A stretch of 64,000 nt of DNA from Litorivivens sp041625575. GTDB taxonomy: Bacteria; Pseudomonadota; Gammaproteobacteria; Pseudomonadales; Spongiibacteraceae. Under the pieces are notes generated by a model that saw only the letters and a program-made list of their open reading frames with translations, was not told the DNA's origin and searched no databases. Within the stretch, counting starts at the first letter, position 1; each line of letters opens with the position of its first letter. Position numbers and translations under genes: made by a program. Below are positions 24,427 to 32,502 of the stretch, piece by piece. Where the stretch lies: assembly GCA_041625575.1 (NCBI GenBank), contig JBFJTG010000002.1, positions 20,999 through 84,998 on the forward strand, given 5' to 3'.

Positions 24427-25797
24427 ATGGCCACCAGCCACGCTGACAATAGCTACGTGTACGCGAAAGACAACACAAACCTGGATCACCTGCCAGGCAA
24501 ATACGGTCTGCCGTTCATCGGCAGTACTTTTCCCTTTCTGGTCGACCCCTACGCTGTGCTCGATAAGATGTATAAGACCACCGGGCCGATTTCCAAAGCG
24601 TCACTCACTTTCAACCGCATGGTTGTCTGCCTGGGGCCGGAATACATCAAACTGCTGACCCTTGATCCCGATCAGCTATTTTCCCCCCGCATGGGCTACG
24701 ACGGCCCTCTGGGTGATTTTTTTGCCGGCGGCCTGTTAATGCGCGACTTTGGCGAACACAAAATCCACCGCCGCATTATGCAGTCCGCTTTCAAAAATGA
24801 TGCCATGCGCGGCTATGTGGAAGACATCCACACTGTTACAGATAAAAGCATTGCCAACTGGGGCGACAAGAAAGACTTCCACTTTTATCCCCATGTTAAA
24901 GAATTGCTACTGGACGTGGCTGCCAAGGTCTTTCTGGGCATGGAAATGGAAGGTCCAGAAACACAGAAACTGAACAAAGACTTTCTGGACATGATGTCCG
25001 CAACTGTGGCCCTGATACGCAAGGACTGGCCGGGCCTGCTGTACAGAAAAGGCATGAATGGTCGCCGCGAGCTCGAGAAGTTCTTTATTGGGCTGGTACC
25101 GGAAAAACGGCAAAGCGAGGGGCGCGACATGGCCAGCTTTTTCTCCAAGGAAACAGACGACGAAGGCAATCTCTTCTCTGAAAAGGTTGTTGGCGAACAT
25201 TTGATTTTCCTGCTGCTGGCCGCACACGACACAACAACCAGCGCCCTGACTATGACGGCATCCTTTCTTGCCCGCCATCAGGATTGGCAGGATCGCATCC
25301 GCGACGAAGTCTTGTCGCTCAATAAAACCCATATCGATTTTGATGATCTTGGCGACAATCTTAAGTACACAGAAATGTTATTCAAGGAGGTGCTTCGCTT
25401 ACATCCGCCCGTGCCACAGTTTATGCGCCGCACCGTTCGCGACTCGGAGCTGGAGGGCCACCACATCCCGGCACACTCGCTGATTCAATGCTCGCCGCTT
25501 TACACACACCGCATGGAGGAATGGTGGGACAACCCCCACAATTTTGATCCCGATCGTTTTGGCCCGGGCCGGGAAGAGCACAAGAAGCACCCCTTTATGT
25601 GGGCGCCCTTTGGCGGCGGCGCGCACAAATGCATCGGCTTGCATTTTGCGGGCATGGTATTCAAATGTGTATTGGCGGATTTGCTACCCAAATACAGATT
25701 AAAGTTTGTCGATGGCTACCAATACCCGGCAAAAATTCAACACTTCCCCTTTGCCAAGCCGCTCGACGACATGCCTCTCATTCTGGAAAAACTCTAA
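24427..25797 (+). CDS. Cytochrome P450
   Basis: A 456-residue soluble bacterial P450 (no N-terminal membrane anchor). The I-helix oxygen-activation motif AAHDTTTS starts at 265, the K-helix ExxR is Glu321-Arg324 (EVLR), and the haem loop FGGGAHKCIG (395-404) has Cys402 as ligand. The ATG at 24427 has AAGGAG 6 nt upstream. The layout (LPFIGSTFPFLVDPYAVLDKMY at the N-terminus) resembles CYP51/CYP120-like proteins that hydroxylate sterols or retinoids. No ferredoxin or reductase is adjacent. The substrate is unknown; a steroid or terpenoid is plausible. Confidence 0.92.
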   Translation: MATSHADNSYVYAKDNTNLDHLPGKYGLPFIGSTFPFLVDPYAVLDKMYKTTGPISKASLTFNRMVVCLGPEYIKLLTLDPDQLFSPRMGYDGPLGDFFAGGLLMRDFGEHKIHRRIMQSAFKNDAMRGYVEDIHTVTDKSIANWGDKKDFHFYPHVKELLLDVAAKVFLGMEMEGPETQKLNKDFLDMMSATVALIRKDWPGLLYRKGMNGRRELEKFFIGLVPEKRQSEGRDMASFFSKETDDEGNLFSEKVVGEHLIFLLLAAHDTTTSALTMTASFLARHQDWQDRIRDEVLSLNKTHIDFDDLGDNLKYTEMLFKEVLRLHPPVPQFMRRTVRDSELEGHHIPAHSLIQCSPLYTHRMEEWWDNPHNFDPDRFGPGREEHKKHPFMWAPFGGGAHKCIGLHFAGMVFKCVLADLLPKYRLKFVDGYQYPAKIQHFPFAKPLDDMPLILEKL

Positions 25798-25806
25798 GCC
25801 CTTGCG

Positions 25807-25833
25807 GCGGAGCAGCGATGCTCCGCTGTTTTT
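25807..25833 (+). terminator. Rho-independent terminator after the P450 gene
   Basis: GCGGAGCA, loop GCGA, TGCTCCGC followed by TGTTTTT. A perfect 8-bp stem, 9 bp after the P450 stop. Confidence 0.9.
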
Positions 25834-26099
25834 CGCCCCAGGCTGGTGCTGTTGTAATTCTACGCGACGCACAATTTACGAACGGATCTGAGCGTTAGCA
25901 TTTAGATTCGCAGCTCCGATTTGCACTACTTTTAGTCTCGTGCCACACACCAGTGCATTGGAAATGTGGAACTTGCTTCGCGGAAACACCCCGTAATAAG
26001 CGCGAAATACATATCCAATCAGGCACTTGAAGGAAAATGATATAGCCATATAACATTTGGCATGGCGATTGCTAATTGACCTGTACACGAAAACTGAAC
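25834..26099. other. Intergenic stretch without a recognisable gene
   Basis: Between the P450 terminator and the small secreted protein I find no open frame with a plausible start and no RNA or repeat I can name. The last 30 bp carry the AAAGGAGGT ribosome binding site of the next gene. Confidence 0.6.
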
Positions 26100-26115
26100 A
26101 AAGGAGGTATCGTGT

Positions 26116-26418
26116 ATGTTTAGGTCTCTATGCTTGGCACTGCTCATTTTGGCAGGCGCCTCACCGGCATTTGCCGGATGTCAACAAACTGTGTTTTACG
26201 CAGTCCCCGCTGTGCCTTCCGCACAAACATCAACCTACGAGCAAATGGCAACTGCCGTCAGTAATATCAAGCAGTACATCGCAAATGCCGAGCGAGCGCT
26301 GGAGGACTGCAGAACCCTCTCGGCCTTCAGCTTCAACTACTATGTTAATCGCCTGCACTCGCTGGCCTCAGCGATTAATACGCAATCAAAACTCTTCCTG
26401 TCCATTAATAATAGCTAA
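26116..26418 (+). CDS. Small exported protein, unknown
   Basis: A 100-residue protein with a clear signal peptide (residues 1 to about 20, ending SPAFA) followed by a mature region of about 80 residues with two cysteines (GCQQ at its start and EDCRT). The predicted cleavage is immediately before GCQQ, and the lipobox is not met, so periplasmic export is more likely than a lipoprotein. The mature part is rich in Ala, Ser, Gln and Asn and predicted helical. AAGGAGGT lies 8 nt before the ATG, an unusually strong ribosome binding site. I do not recognise the family. Confidence 0.65.
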   Translation: MFRSLCLALLILAGASPAFAGCQQTVFYAVPAVPSAQTSTYEQMATAVSNIKQYIANAERALEDCRTLSAFSFNYYVNRLHSLASAINTQSKLFLSINNS

Positions 26419-26462
26419 GGTTTTACACTTCCGGCCGCCGCACCCCCAGGCAGCGGCCATTT

Positions 26463-26930
26463 TTATTTGCTTGTCGCTGCGCACCACCGCGCAAGATACT
26501 GGTCGAGATGATTGGCAAACTCCTGTTTTTCTCGAGGCCCCAAGGGCGGCGGACCACCAGTATGTACACCACTGGAACGCATTGTGTCCATGAAATCCCT
26601 GATATTGAGACGCTGCCGAATACTATTATCCGTATAGCGCTCACCACGAGGATTTAAGGCTTCGGCGCCTTTTTCCATAACCTCTGCCGCCAGTGGAATA
26701 TCGGCGGTAATCACCAGATCACCTTTTTGCGCGCGCTTTACTATTTCATTGTCCGCCACATCAAACCCTTGGGGCACTTGTAGGGAGCGGATGTTGGCAT
26801 TTGGGGGCGTTGCGATCGACTGATTGGCAACCAGTATCAATTCAATGCCCGTGCGCTGGGCGGCTCGAAATAGTATGTCGCGAATCACTTTCGGGCAGGC
26901 ATCCGCGTCTACCCAGATACATGAGGCCAT
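26463..26930 (-). CDS. YaiI/YqxD family protein (DUF188)
   Basis: A 155-residue protein starting MASCIWVDADACPKVIRDIL, with VIDADACP-type motif, ITADIPLA, and NPRGERYTDNSI. This is the DUF188 signature, a PIN-like nuclease-fold family of unknown substrate. Standing alone on the minus strand. Confidence 0.88.
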   Translation of the reverse strand: MASCIWVDADACPKVIRDILFRAAQRTGIELILVANQSIATPPNANIRSLQVPQGFDVADNEIVKRAQKGDLVITADIPLAAEVMEKGAEALNPRGERYTDNSIRQRLNIRDFMDTMRSSGVHTGGPPPLGPREKQEFANHLDQYLARWCAATSK

Positions 26931-26995
26931 GAAGTTCCTTTCAAAAAGGGGGGGAGGGAGACAGCGCCCGACTCATTTCGCCGGGCCTGCCGGGC

Positions 26996-27559
26996 TTAAG
27001 AGACCCGCTTAAGGGTATTTTCATCCGTATGCGGGAAATCGCGACCGTAAATACTCAGCGACGTTGTTTGCCGGTATTTCATGGTGTCACCATCAACAGC
27101 GACCTGCATTTCAAAGGCCGTAGTTTTGGCCTTCTCAAGCATAAAGGGCGATTGGGATATACCCCAATCAGCTCCCCCAGCTTTTGCCGCCACTTTGAGT
27201 TCATTGCTGCCGGGCGTATAAGTACCGCCGGCCAGAACAGTCACTGCACGCGGAATCGCCAGCGAAAAAGACACCGTGTTGTCCGCTGCATCCCAGGTCC
27301 AGTAACCGATTTGATCGTGAAAAACCTCGTTGTTGCGTTTGCGCTTAACAACTTGGTGGTAGCGAACGATGGCAAGCTTTTGGGTTTCCGCATTAGTAAC
27401 GTCGCCCGCCGCTTCAAACACAATGGTTTCAAAGTAAGGGTTTTCTTCAACAGCGTCGGGCTCCGGCGAGATATCCATGCCATCGCCGCCTTCCCAAACC
27501 CCAATCAAGGCTTTCAAGGGGCCGTAGTCAACCAACATTACCGGATCAATTTCGCTCAT
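26996..27559 (-). CDS. Nitrobindin-like haem-binding beta-barrel protein
   Basis: A 187-residue protein of the FABP-like/DUF1794 group. It contains LKALIGVWEGGDG near residue 15 (the GxWxG lipocalin-like start), KRKRNNEVFHDQIGYWTWD, and a final strand with QTTSLSIYGRDFPHTDENTLKRV. Nitrobindins bind haem and scavenge nitric oxide or peroxynitrite. I see no proof of the haem-ligand histidine without alignment. Divergent from the next gene, sharing its upstream region. Confidence 0.72.
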   Translation of the reverse strand: MSEIDPVMLVDYGPLKALIGVWEGGDGMDISPEPDAVEENPYFETIVFEAAGDVTNAETQKLAIVRYHQVVKRKRNNEVFHDQIGYWTWDAADNTVSFSLAIPRAVTVLAGGTYTPGSNELKVAAKAGGADWGISQSPFMLEKAKTTAFEMQVAVDGDTMKYRQTTSLSIYGRDFPHTDENTLKRVS

Positions 27560-27729
27560 TGTCTACTCCAGAATCTATATTGTTGTCCGTTTCGAACCAA
27601 AACATATCACAGCTTTCGAGGGCTGCTAAGCGTTTAGGAGGAAAAGAACCGCTATACATGCACTCATTATCCGCAAGGGGCCTAGGCTGGGATATACTGC
27701 AAAACCAATCGATTCGGACGAACCCAGGC

Positions 27730-28122
27730 ATGAGCATTGGCAGTTGGACACCGGCAGGTGAGACGAGCATTGACCGAGGCTTTCTGGTCAAAGCCGTGGA
27801 GATTGCAAAACAGGATCAGCTAGAACAGCTCGCAAATCACTTCGACGCCAACGAATGCGAGCGCTATGCCCCGACAATGCGCCTGTCACAGTCCGACTGG
27901 CTTGGCGCACTGGAAGACTTTGACAACGACGAACTGCGTCTGCTTATAAAATTCTTTGCCCTGGCCGAAATGCAATTAAGCGGCTGGGAGGCCGGCGATA
28001 GCTCACCGGCAATTTGGGCGAGCAAGGTTCTTAAAAAGCGGGGCGAGCGCTTAAGCGCTGAAGAACTGTTGTGGTTGCGCGAGCATTCAACAAACCGATA
28101 CATACCAAACGGCCGCCTGTAA
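27730..28122 (+). CDS. Conserved hypothetical protein
   Basis: About 130 residues. The conserved core is GFLVKAVEIAKQDQLEQL, then LSQSDWLGALEDFDNDELRL and LAEMQLSGWEAGDSSPAIW, ending NRYIPNGRL; similar proteins occur next to housekeeping genes in many gammaproteobacteria. I placed the start at the ATG at 27730, where similarity begins; the open frame extends upstream to 27559 and ATG 27658 is an alternative, with AGGAGG 16 nt before it (too far to be optimal). Function unknown. Confidence 0.65.
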   Translation: MSIGSWTPAGETSIDRGFLVKAVEIAKQDQLEQLANHFDANECERYAPTMRLSQSDWLGALEDFDNDELRLLIKFFALAEMQLSGWEAGDSSPAIWASKVLKKRGERLSAEELLWLREHSTNRYIPNGRL

Positions 28123-28133
28123 GAACCCGGCAG

Positions 28134-28170
28134 CGGGCAACGGATATCTGCAGAGATCCGCTGCCCGTTT
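28134..28170. terminator. Hairpin between convergent genes
   Basis: CGGGCA-A-CGGAT at 28134-28145 pairs with ATCCG-C-TGCCCG, ending at 28167, followed by TTT. It lies between the stop at 28122 and the DUF1244 stop at 28171, where a terminator is expected. Confidence 0.6.
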
Positions 28171-28452
28171 CTAGCTGCCCTCGAATTTCTTCAATTGCTC
28201 CGCACTAGCTTCCTTCTGAAATTGAGCCTTCCACTGGCTGTAAGGCATTCCGTAGACAAGCTCGCGAGCGCTTTCGTAGTCCACCTGCTCACCCTGCTCT
28301 TGCGCAGCCGAAACATACCACTTGGAAAGACAATTTCGGCAAAATCCCGCCAGATTCATCAAGTCTATATTCTGCACATCTTTACGACTGTCCAAATGCT
28401 CCAATAAGCGACGAAATACCGCCGCCTCAATTTCCGTGCGTTGGTCTGCCAT
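28171..28452 (-). CDS. DUF1244 family protein
   Basis: A 93-residue protein. The segment HLDSRKDVQNIDLMNLAGFCRNCLSKWY and LVYGMPYSQWKAQFQ match the DUF1244 family, small helical proteins with a conserved CRNC pair. Function unknown; the CRNC suggests metal binding. Single gene on the minus strand, divergent from pntAA. Confidence 0.88.
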   Translation of the reverse strand: MADQRTEIEAAVFRRLLEHLDSRKDVQNIDLMNLAGFCRNCLSKWYVSAAQEQGEQVDYESARELVYGMPYSQWKAQFQKEASAEQLKKFEGS

Positions 28453-28586
28453 CTTTTACCTCCAGTTGCCTACTCTATTTAGCCTACAAAAAAATGTGAC
28501 GCCTTAGATTTATTTAGGCACAATACGGCAAATTTTGGGCCAGCGCGTCTCCATCAGCACAATCAATGGAGGTTATAAGCGCTATC

Positions 28587-28636
28587 AATTGCCTGAATAA
28601 GATGAAAAACCGTATAATGCTCGGCTAATTGCCTGA
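28587..28636 (+). promoter_or_regulatory. pnt promoter flanked by a direct repeat
   Basis: TTGCCT (28589-28594) and a consensus TATAAT (28613-28618) are 18 bp apart. The 10-mer AATTGCCTGA occurs at 28587-28596, covering the -35, and again at 28627-28636 just downstream of the likely start site. Spacing of exactly 40 bp places both copies on the same helical face. The promoter is well supported; a regulator binding the repeat is inference. Confidence 0.65.
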
Positions 28637-28640
28637 TTCC

Positions 28641-28684
28641 TGGGGGGGAGTTTTCGGCTACACAAGGCCGTAATCCCTCCCCCT
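28641..28684 (+). other. Structured leader of the pnt operon
   Basis: In the 5' untranslated region a GGGGGGA arm (28642-28649) can pair with TCCCTCCCCC (around 28674-28683), with CGGC/GCCG inside. About 75 nt separate it from the GTG of pntAA. It does not match a riboswitch class I know. Confidence 0.4.
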
Positions 28685-28756
28685 CTATGCCCGCGAAATG
28701 CCCGCTGACCGGTGTACAACGCGGGTTCCCACAAGCAGCAAACAAAGGAGCTTGGT

Positions 28757-29971
28757 GTGATAATAGGACTGTGCCGTGAGCACGCCGCCGGTGAAACCCG
28801 TGTAGCGCTCACACCCCCGAACATCAAAACCCTGGTAGAAAAGGGCCAAACCTGTCTGGTAGAAACCGGCGCCGGTACGGCTGCAGGGATTTCCGACGCG
28901 GACTTTACAGAGGCGGGTGCAGAAATTGTTCCCTCCCCGGACGCCATCTTTGAGCGCTCCGAACTGGTGCTTGGCATACAGCCCGTAAGCCCGGACGCCA
29001 GCCTGCGAGAGGCACATCTGGCGCGTTTGCGAGAGGGTCAAATGATCGCCGGCATGCTTGACCCGCTAGGCGAAGCCGAACTCGCCCAGCAAATTGCTGC
29101 GCGCGGAGTCACCTCGCTAGGCCTGGAAATGGTACCCCGTATCAGCCGCGCCCAGAGCATGGACGTGCTTTCTTCTATGGCCACTATCGGCGGTTACCAC
29201 GCCGTACTGCACGCCGCCAGCCTGGCGCCGCGTATATTCCCCATGATGATGACAGCCGGCGGAACGCTAAAAGCCTGCAACGTCCTTATTCTGGGTGCCG
29301 GTGTAGCAGGCCTGCAGGCCTGCGCAACGGCCAAGCGTCTCGGCGCTGTTGTGTCTGCCTACGATATTCGCCCTGCGGCTGCCGACCAGATTCTCTCCGT
29401 AGGTGCCAAGCCTATCGAACTGGAATTGGAAAACGAGGAAGCGGAAGACGCTGGCGGTTATGCCAAGGAACAAACTGCTGACCAGCTCGCCAAACAGCAA
29501 GCCGCTCTGGCAAAAGTACTGGCGACTCAAGACGTCATTATTACGACGGCTGCTGTACCGGGCCGCCGCTCACCCGTACTAATCACCGAAGACATGCTGA
29601 AATCGGTCAAGCCGGGTACGGTTATTGTTGATATCGCTGCCGAGCGCGGCGGTAACTGCGCCGCGACCAAGGCTGGCGAAGTCATCAATGTTGAAGGCGT
29701 GATAATCAGCGGCCCGCTTAACTTGCCCGCCCGCCACCCCTTCCATGCCAGCCAGATGTTTGGCAATAACATGACAACCTTGTTAAGCCACCTGTTGGAC
29801 GACGACGGCGTGTTGCAGCTCGATTTCGACGACGAGATCGTTGCCGGCACCGTGGTTACCCATAAGGGCGAAGTGACACACGCGATGATCCGCAACATTC
29901 TCAAGCTGCCAGAGATGCAATTAGGCACGCCTCCGGCTGAAGAAGTCGCCGACGAGAAAACAGGAGAATAA
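28757..29971 (+). CDS. pntA: NAD(P) transhydrogenase subunit alpha part 1 (PntAA)
   Basis: A 404-residue soluble NAD(H)-binding domain I of proton-translocating transhydrogenase. It starts with GTG at 28757, with AAAGGAG 6 nt before it. Motifs: GETRVALTPPNIKTLVEKG, MLDPLGEAELAQQ, the Rossmann VLILGAGVAGLQACATAKRLGA, and the RDVIITTAAVPGR-type segment. In split-type enzymes PntAA carries no membrane helices and pairs with PntAB. The operon pntAA-pntAB-pntB has 2-bp gaps, so tight coupling. It uses the proton gradient to make NADPH. Confidence 0.93.
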   Translation: MIIGLCREHAAGETRVALTPPNIKTLVEKGQTCLVETGAGTAAGISDADFTEAGAEIVPSPDAIFERSELVLGIQPVSPDASLREAHLARLREGQMIAGMLDPLGEAELAQQIAARGVTSLGLEMVPRISRAQSMDVLSSMATIGGYHAVLHAASLAPRIFPMMMTAGGTLKACNVLILGAGVAGLQACATAKRLGAVVSAYDIRPAAADQILSVGAKPIELELENEEAEDAGGYAKEQTADQLAKQQAALAKVLATQDVIITTAAVPGRRSPVLITEDMLKSVKPGTVIVDIAAERGGNCAATKAGEVINVEGVIISGPLNLPARHPFHASQMFGNNMTTLLSHLLDDDGVLQLDFDDEIVAGTVVTHKGEVTHAMIRNILKLPEMQLGTPPAEEVADEKTGE

Positions 29972-29973
29972 CC

Positions 29974-30258
29974 ATGGAAATTTTATTAATGCAGGTGAGC
30001 CTGTTCGTGCTCGCCCTGTTACTCGGCGTAGAACTGATTACCAAGGTTCCACCAACACTGCACACACCTCTGATGTCAGGCACCAATGCCATCTCGGGCA
30101 TTGCTGTGGTTGGCGCCATTTTAGCTGCGGGTAACACTGATGGCGGAGAATTGGCTCGCTGGATGGGCTTTATCGCCGTGACTTTTGCCACCATTAATGT
30201 GGTAGGCGGTTATATGGTTACTAACCGTATGCTCGCCATGTTCAAGAGGAAGAATTAA
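29974..30258 (+). CDS. pntAB: NAD(P) transhydrogenase subunit alpha part 2 (PntAB)
   Basis: A 94-residue integral membrane protein with three hydrophobic helices, corresponding to the membrane part fused to PntA in Escherichia coli but encoded separately here. TPLMSGTNAISGI is the conserved turn contributing to the proton path. It starts 2 bp after the PntAA stop and is followed 2 bp later by pntB. Confidence 0.92.
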   Translation: MEILLMQVSLFVLALLLGVELITKVPPTLHTPLMSGTNAISGIAVVGAILAAGNTDGGELARWMGFIAVTFATINVVGGYMVTNRMLAMFKRKN

Positions 30259-30260
30259 TC

Positions 30261-31664
30261 ATGCAGCTAATATGGATGGATCTTGCCTACCTGGTCGCAG
30301 CCGTGCTGTTTGTCATGGGCATTAAGGGCCTGACAAAACCCAAAACAGCCGTGCGCGGCAACTTGCTGTCAGCAACCGGTATGCTGCTCGCTGTTGTGGT
30401 AACGCTGATCGATAAAAACATCGTCAGCTTTGACATGATCATTGGCGGCGCAATACTGGGTGCCGTTATCGGTTTCGTGCTCGCCAAAAAAGTTCAGATG
30501 ACAGCCATGCCTCAGCTGGTTGCAGTATTGAACGGTTTTGGTGGCGGCGCGTCACTCGGCCTTGCTGCCGCGAGTTACCTACAGTCATTAGGTGGCACCG
30601 GATTCGCGCCCGGCGCAGTGGGTGTATTTACCCTTGTAACAACCGCACTTGCGGTCATTATCGGTGCTGTCACGCTCACAGGCTCAGTGATTGCCTTCGC
30701 CAAACTGCAGGAAATCATACCCGGTCAGCCTATCGGCTTCCCCGGCATGACCGGCTTTAATGGCCTCTTGTTAGTCGGCTCACTGGCACTGACGGTGATG
30801 CTCGCAATTGATCCCACCAACACCACGTATTTCTGGGTGGCTATCGCGCTGGCAGCGATATTGGGACTCACGCTTGTTCTGCCCATCGGTGGCGCAGACA
30901 TGCCCGTCGTTATCGCCCTGCTCAACAGCTATTCCGGCATTGCAGCGGCCTTCGCCGGCTTTGTTATGGGCAACACCGTACTCATCGTCGCGGGCTCACT
31001 CGTTGGCGCCTCAGGTCTCATTCTGACCAAGATCATGTGTGTGGCGATGAACCGCTCACTGCCCAACGTACTGTTTGGCCGCATGGGCGCAGTGTCCGAA
31101 GGCGAAGGTGCCGGCGACGAAATCTACGAAGGCAAAATCACTAGCGCAAGTGCCGAAGAAATCGGCATGCTGCTTGAGACCTGCCAGAAAGTGATTATCG
31201 TTCCAGGCTTCGGTATGGCCCTGTCGCAAGCACAACACGCTGTGCGCGAACTGGCTGATGCTATCGAGCGCAAGGGCGGTGAAGTGCTTTACGCGATTCA
31301 CCCCGTTGCCGGTCGTATGCCCGGGCACATGAACGTACTGCTTGCAGAGGCTGAAGTGCCTTACGAGAAGCTGATCGAAATGGAACGCATCAACCCTCAA
31401 TTCGAGGACTGCGACATGGCCATCGTCCTGGGCGCTAACGATGTTACCAACCCCTCGGCGCGCGAAGAAAAAGGCAGCCCCATTTACGGCATGCCGATTC
31501 TCAACGTTGATAAAGCGCGCACGGTTGTTGTCATCAAGCGTAGCTTGAGCGCCGGTTTTGCCGGCCTGCCCAACCCGCTGTTTGCCTTGGACAACACCTT
31601 GATGGTATTTGGCGACGGTAAAAAAGCCGTTATCGATATCACTACAAGCCTGGAAAACGGTTAA
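30261..31664 (+). CDS. pntB: NAD(P) transhydrogenase subunit beta (PntB)
   Basis: A 467-residue protein. The first 270 residues form membrane helices; the soluble C-terminal domain III binds NADP(H) with VIIVPGFGMALSQAQHAV (nucleotide fingerprint), HPVAGRMPGHMNVLLAEA, VLGANDVTNPSA, and KRSLSAGFAGLPNPLF. All diagnostic segments are intact. Last gene in the operon, followed by a terminator. Confidence 0.94.
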   Translation: MQLIWMDLAYLVAAVLFVMGIKGLTKPKTAVRGNLLSATGMLLAVVVTLIDKNIVSFDMIIGGAILGAVIGFVLAKKVQMTAMPQLVAVLNGFGGGASLGLAAASYLQSLGGTGFAPGAVGVFTLVTTALAVIIGAVTLTGSVIAFAKLQEIIPGQPIGFPGMTGFNGLLLVGSLALTVMLAIDPTNTTYFWVAIALAAILGLTLVLPIGGADMPVVIALLNSYSGIAAAFAGFVMGNTVLIVAGSLVGASGLILTKIMCVAMNRSLPNVLFGRMGAVSEGEGAGDEIYEGKITSASAEEIGMLLETCQKVIIVPGFGMALSQAQHAVRELADAIERKGGEVLYAIHPVAGRMPGHMNVLLAEAEVPYEKLIEMERINPQFEDCDMAIVLGANDVTNPSAREEKGSPIYGMPILNVDKARTVVVIKRSLSAGFAGLPNPLFALDNTLMVFGDGKKAVIDITTSLENG

Positions 31665-31687
31665 GCTAAAAAGCGCCCCGCAAACCA

Positions 31688-31720
31688 AGCCCCGCCACCG
31701 AAAGGTCGCGGGGCTTTTTT
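31688..31720 (+). terminator. Rho-independent terminator of the pnt operon
   Basis: AGCCCCGC-CACC, GAAA loop, GGT-C-GCGGGGCT then TTTTT, 24 bp after the pntB stop. A strong GC stem with a single bulge. Confidence 0.92.
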
Positions 31721-31852
31721 ATCTGTACAAATCCTGTTCAAATTCTTCGATTCTGCTATTGTATTGTTGAGTTAGCATTGATCACTCCTCACTGCGCGTG
31801 ATCTTTCTAATCAATTAATGCCAACCTTCAAAGCAAACAAAGGACTCTACGG

Positions 31853-32419
31853 ATGGCCACTAGCAAATCTTCAGACCCAATCGCCGCAATAAAAAAAGAA
31901 ATCGCCGCTTTGGAAAACAGAGTAGAAAGCGCGCGCAAAAACTTGGTATCGGACGCTGAAAAAGCGGTGAAGCAGGCTAAAGCTCAGGTAGAAAAAGCCC
32001 GCAAGCGTATCGCTGATGAGCAAAAGCGCCTAAAAGAGCTGCAAGCTAAAGCCAAAAAGGAGCTCAATGCTCGACTGGACCAGCAAATCAAGAAGGCCAA
32101 AGACACGCTGGATAAAGCCAAGGATCTGGAAAATGACGCCCGTGCAGTTTGGTCGTTAACCAAAGACGATTTCGAAGCGGTTAAAAAGGAATACTCTCGA
32201 GCCTTAGCGCTAGGTAAAGCAAGAATAGCCGCTCGCAAAAAAGCTCAGGCCAAGAAAGCCCCGGCTAAAAAGGCTGCCGCACCGAAGAAAAAAGCGGCTG
32301 CCAAAAAAGCACCGGCTAAGAAAAAGGCTGCCGCTCCCAAGAAAAAAGCGGCTGCCAAAAAGACTCCGGCCAAAAAGGCCGCTCCCAAGAAAAAAGCAGC
32401 GGCCAAGAAAAAGGCCTAA
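31853..32419 (+). CDS. AlgP-like histone H1-type DNA-binding protein
   Basis: A 188-residue protein in two parts. Residues 1-125 are strongly helical and charged, rich in Lys and Ala, with a coiled-coil look (KEIAALENRVESARKNL). The last 60 residues are tandem lysine-alanine-proline repeats of the AAPKKKAAAKKAPAK type, as in AlgP/AlgR3 of Pseudomonas and eukaryotic histone H1. AlgP binds DNA non-specifically and was linked to alginate regulation. The repeat tail in DNA is made of near-identical units of about 48 bp. Start ATG at 31853. Confidence 0.75.
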   Translation: MATSKSSDPIAAIKKEIAALENRVESARKNLVSDAEKAVKQAKAQVEKARKRIADEQKRLKELQAKAKKELNARLDQQIKKAKDTLDKAKDLENDARAVWSLTKDDFEAVKKEYSRALALGKARIAARKKAQAKKAPAKKAAAPKKKAAAKKAPAKKKAAAPKKKAAAKKTPAKKAAPKKKAAAKKKA

Positions 32420-32435
32420 TTTAACCTCAGGATAA

Positions 32436-32464
32436 AGAGTCACTATCGCCTTGTTAGTGACTCT
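32436..32464. terminator. Hairpin between the AlgP-like gene and the convergent epimerase
   Basis: AGAGTCACTA at 32436-32445 and TAGTGACTCT at 32455-32464 form a perfect 10-bp stem with a 9-nt loop. No T run follows on either strand, so it is a weak terminator candidate only. Confidence 0.4.
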
Positions 32465-32502
32465 CCCTGACGCAGGCCAGTATTGCGGGAACGGTCGCGA
32501 GC

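Noticed and set aside
27559..27729. Upstream extension of the conserved hypothetical at 27730
   Set aside because: The TTG at 27559 overlaps the divergent nitrobindin-like start and the added residues do not fit the conserved family.
31056..31688. A 210-residue minus-strand frame opposite pntB
   Set aside because: pntB is intact with all NADP-binding motifs; the shadow covers the pnt terminator.
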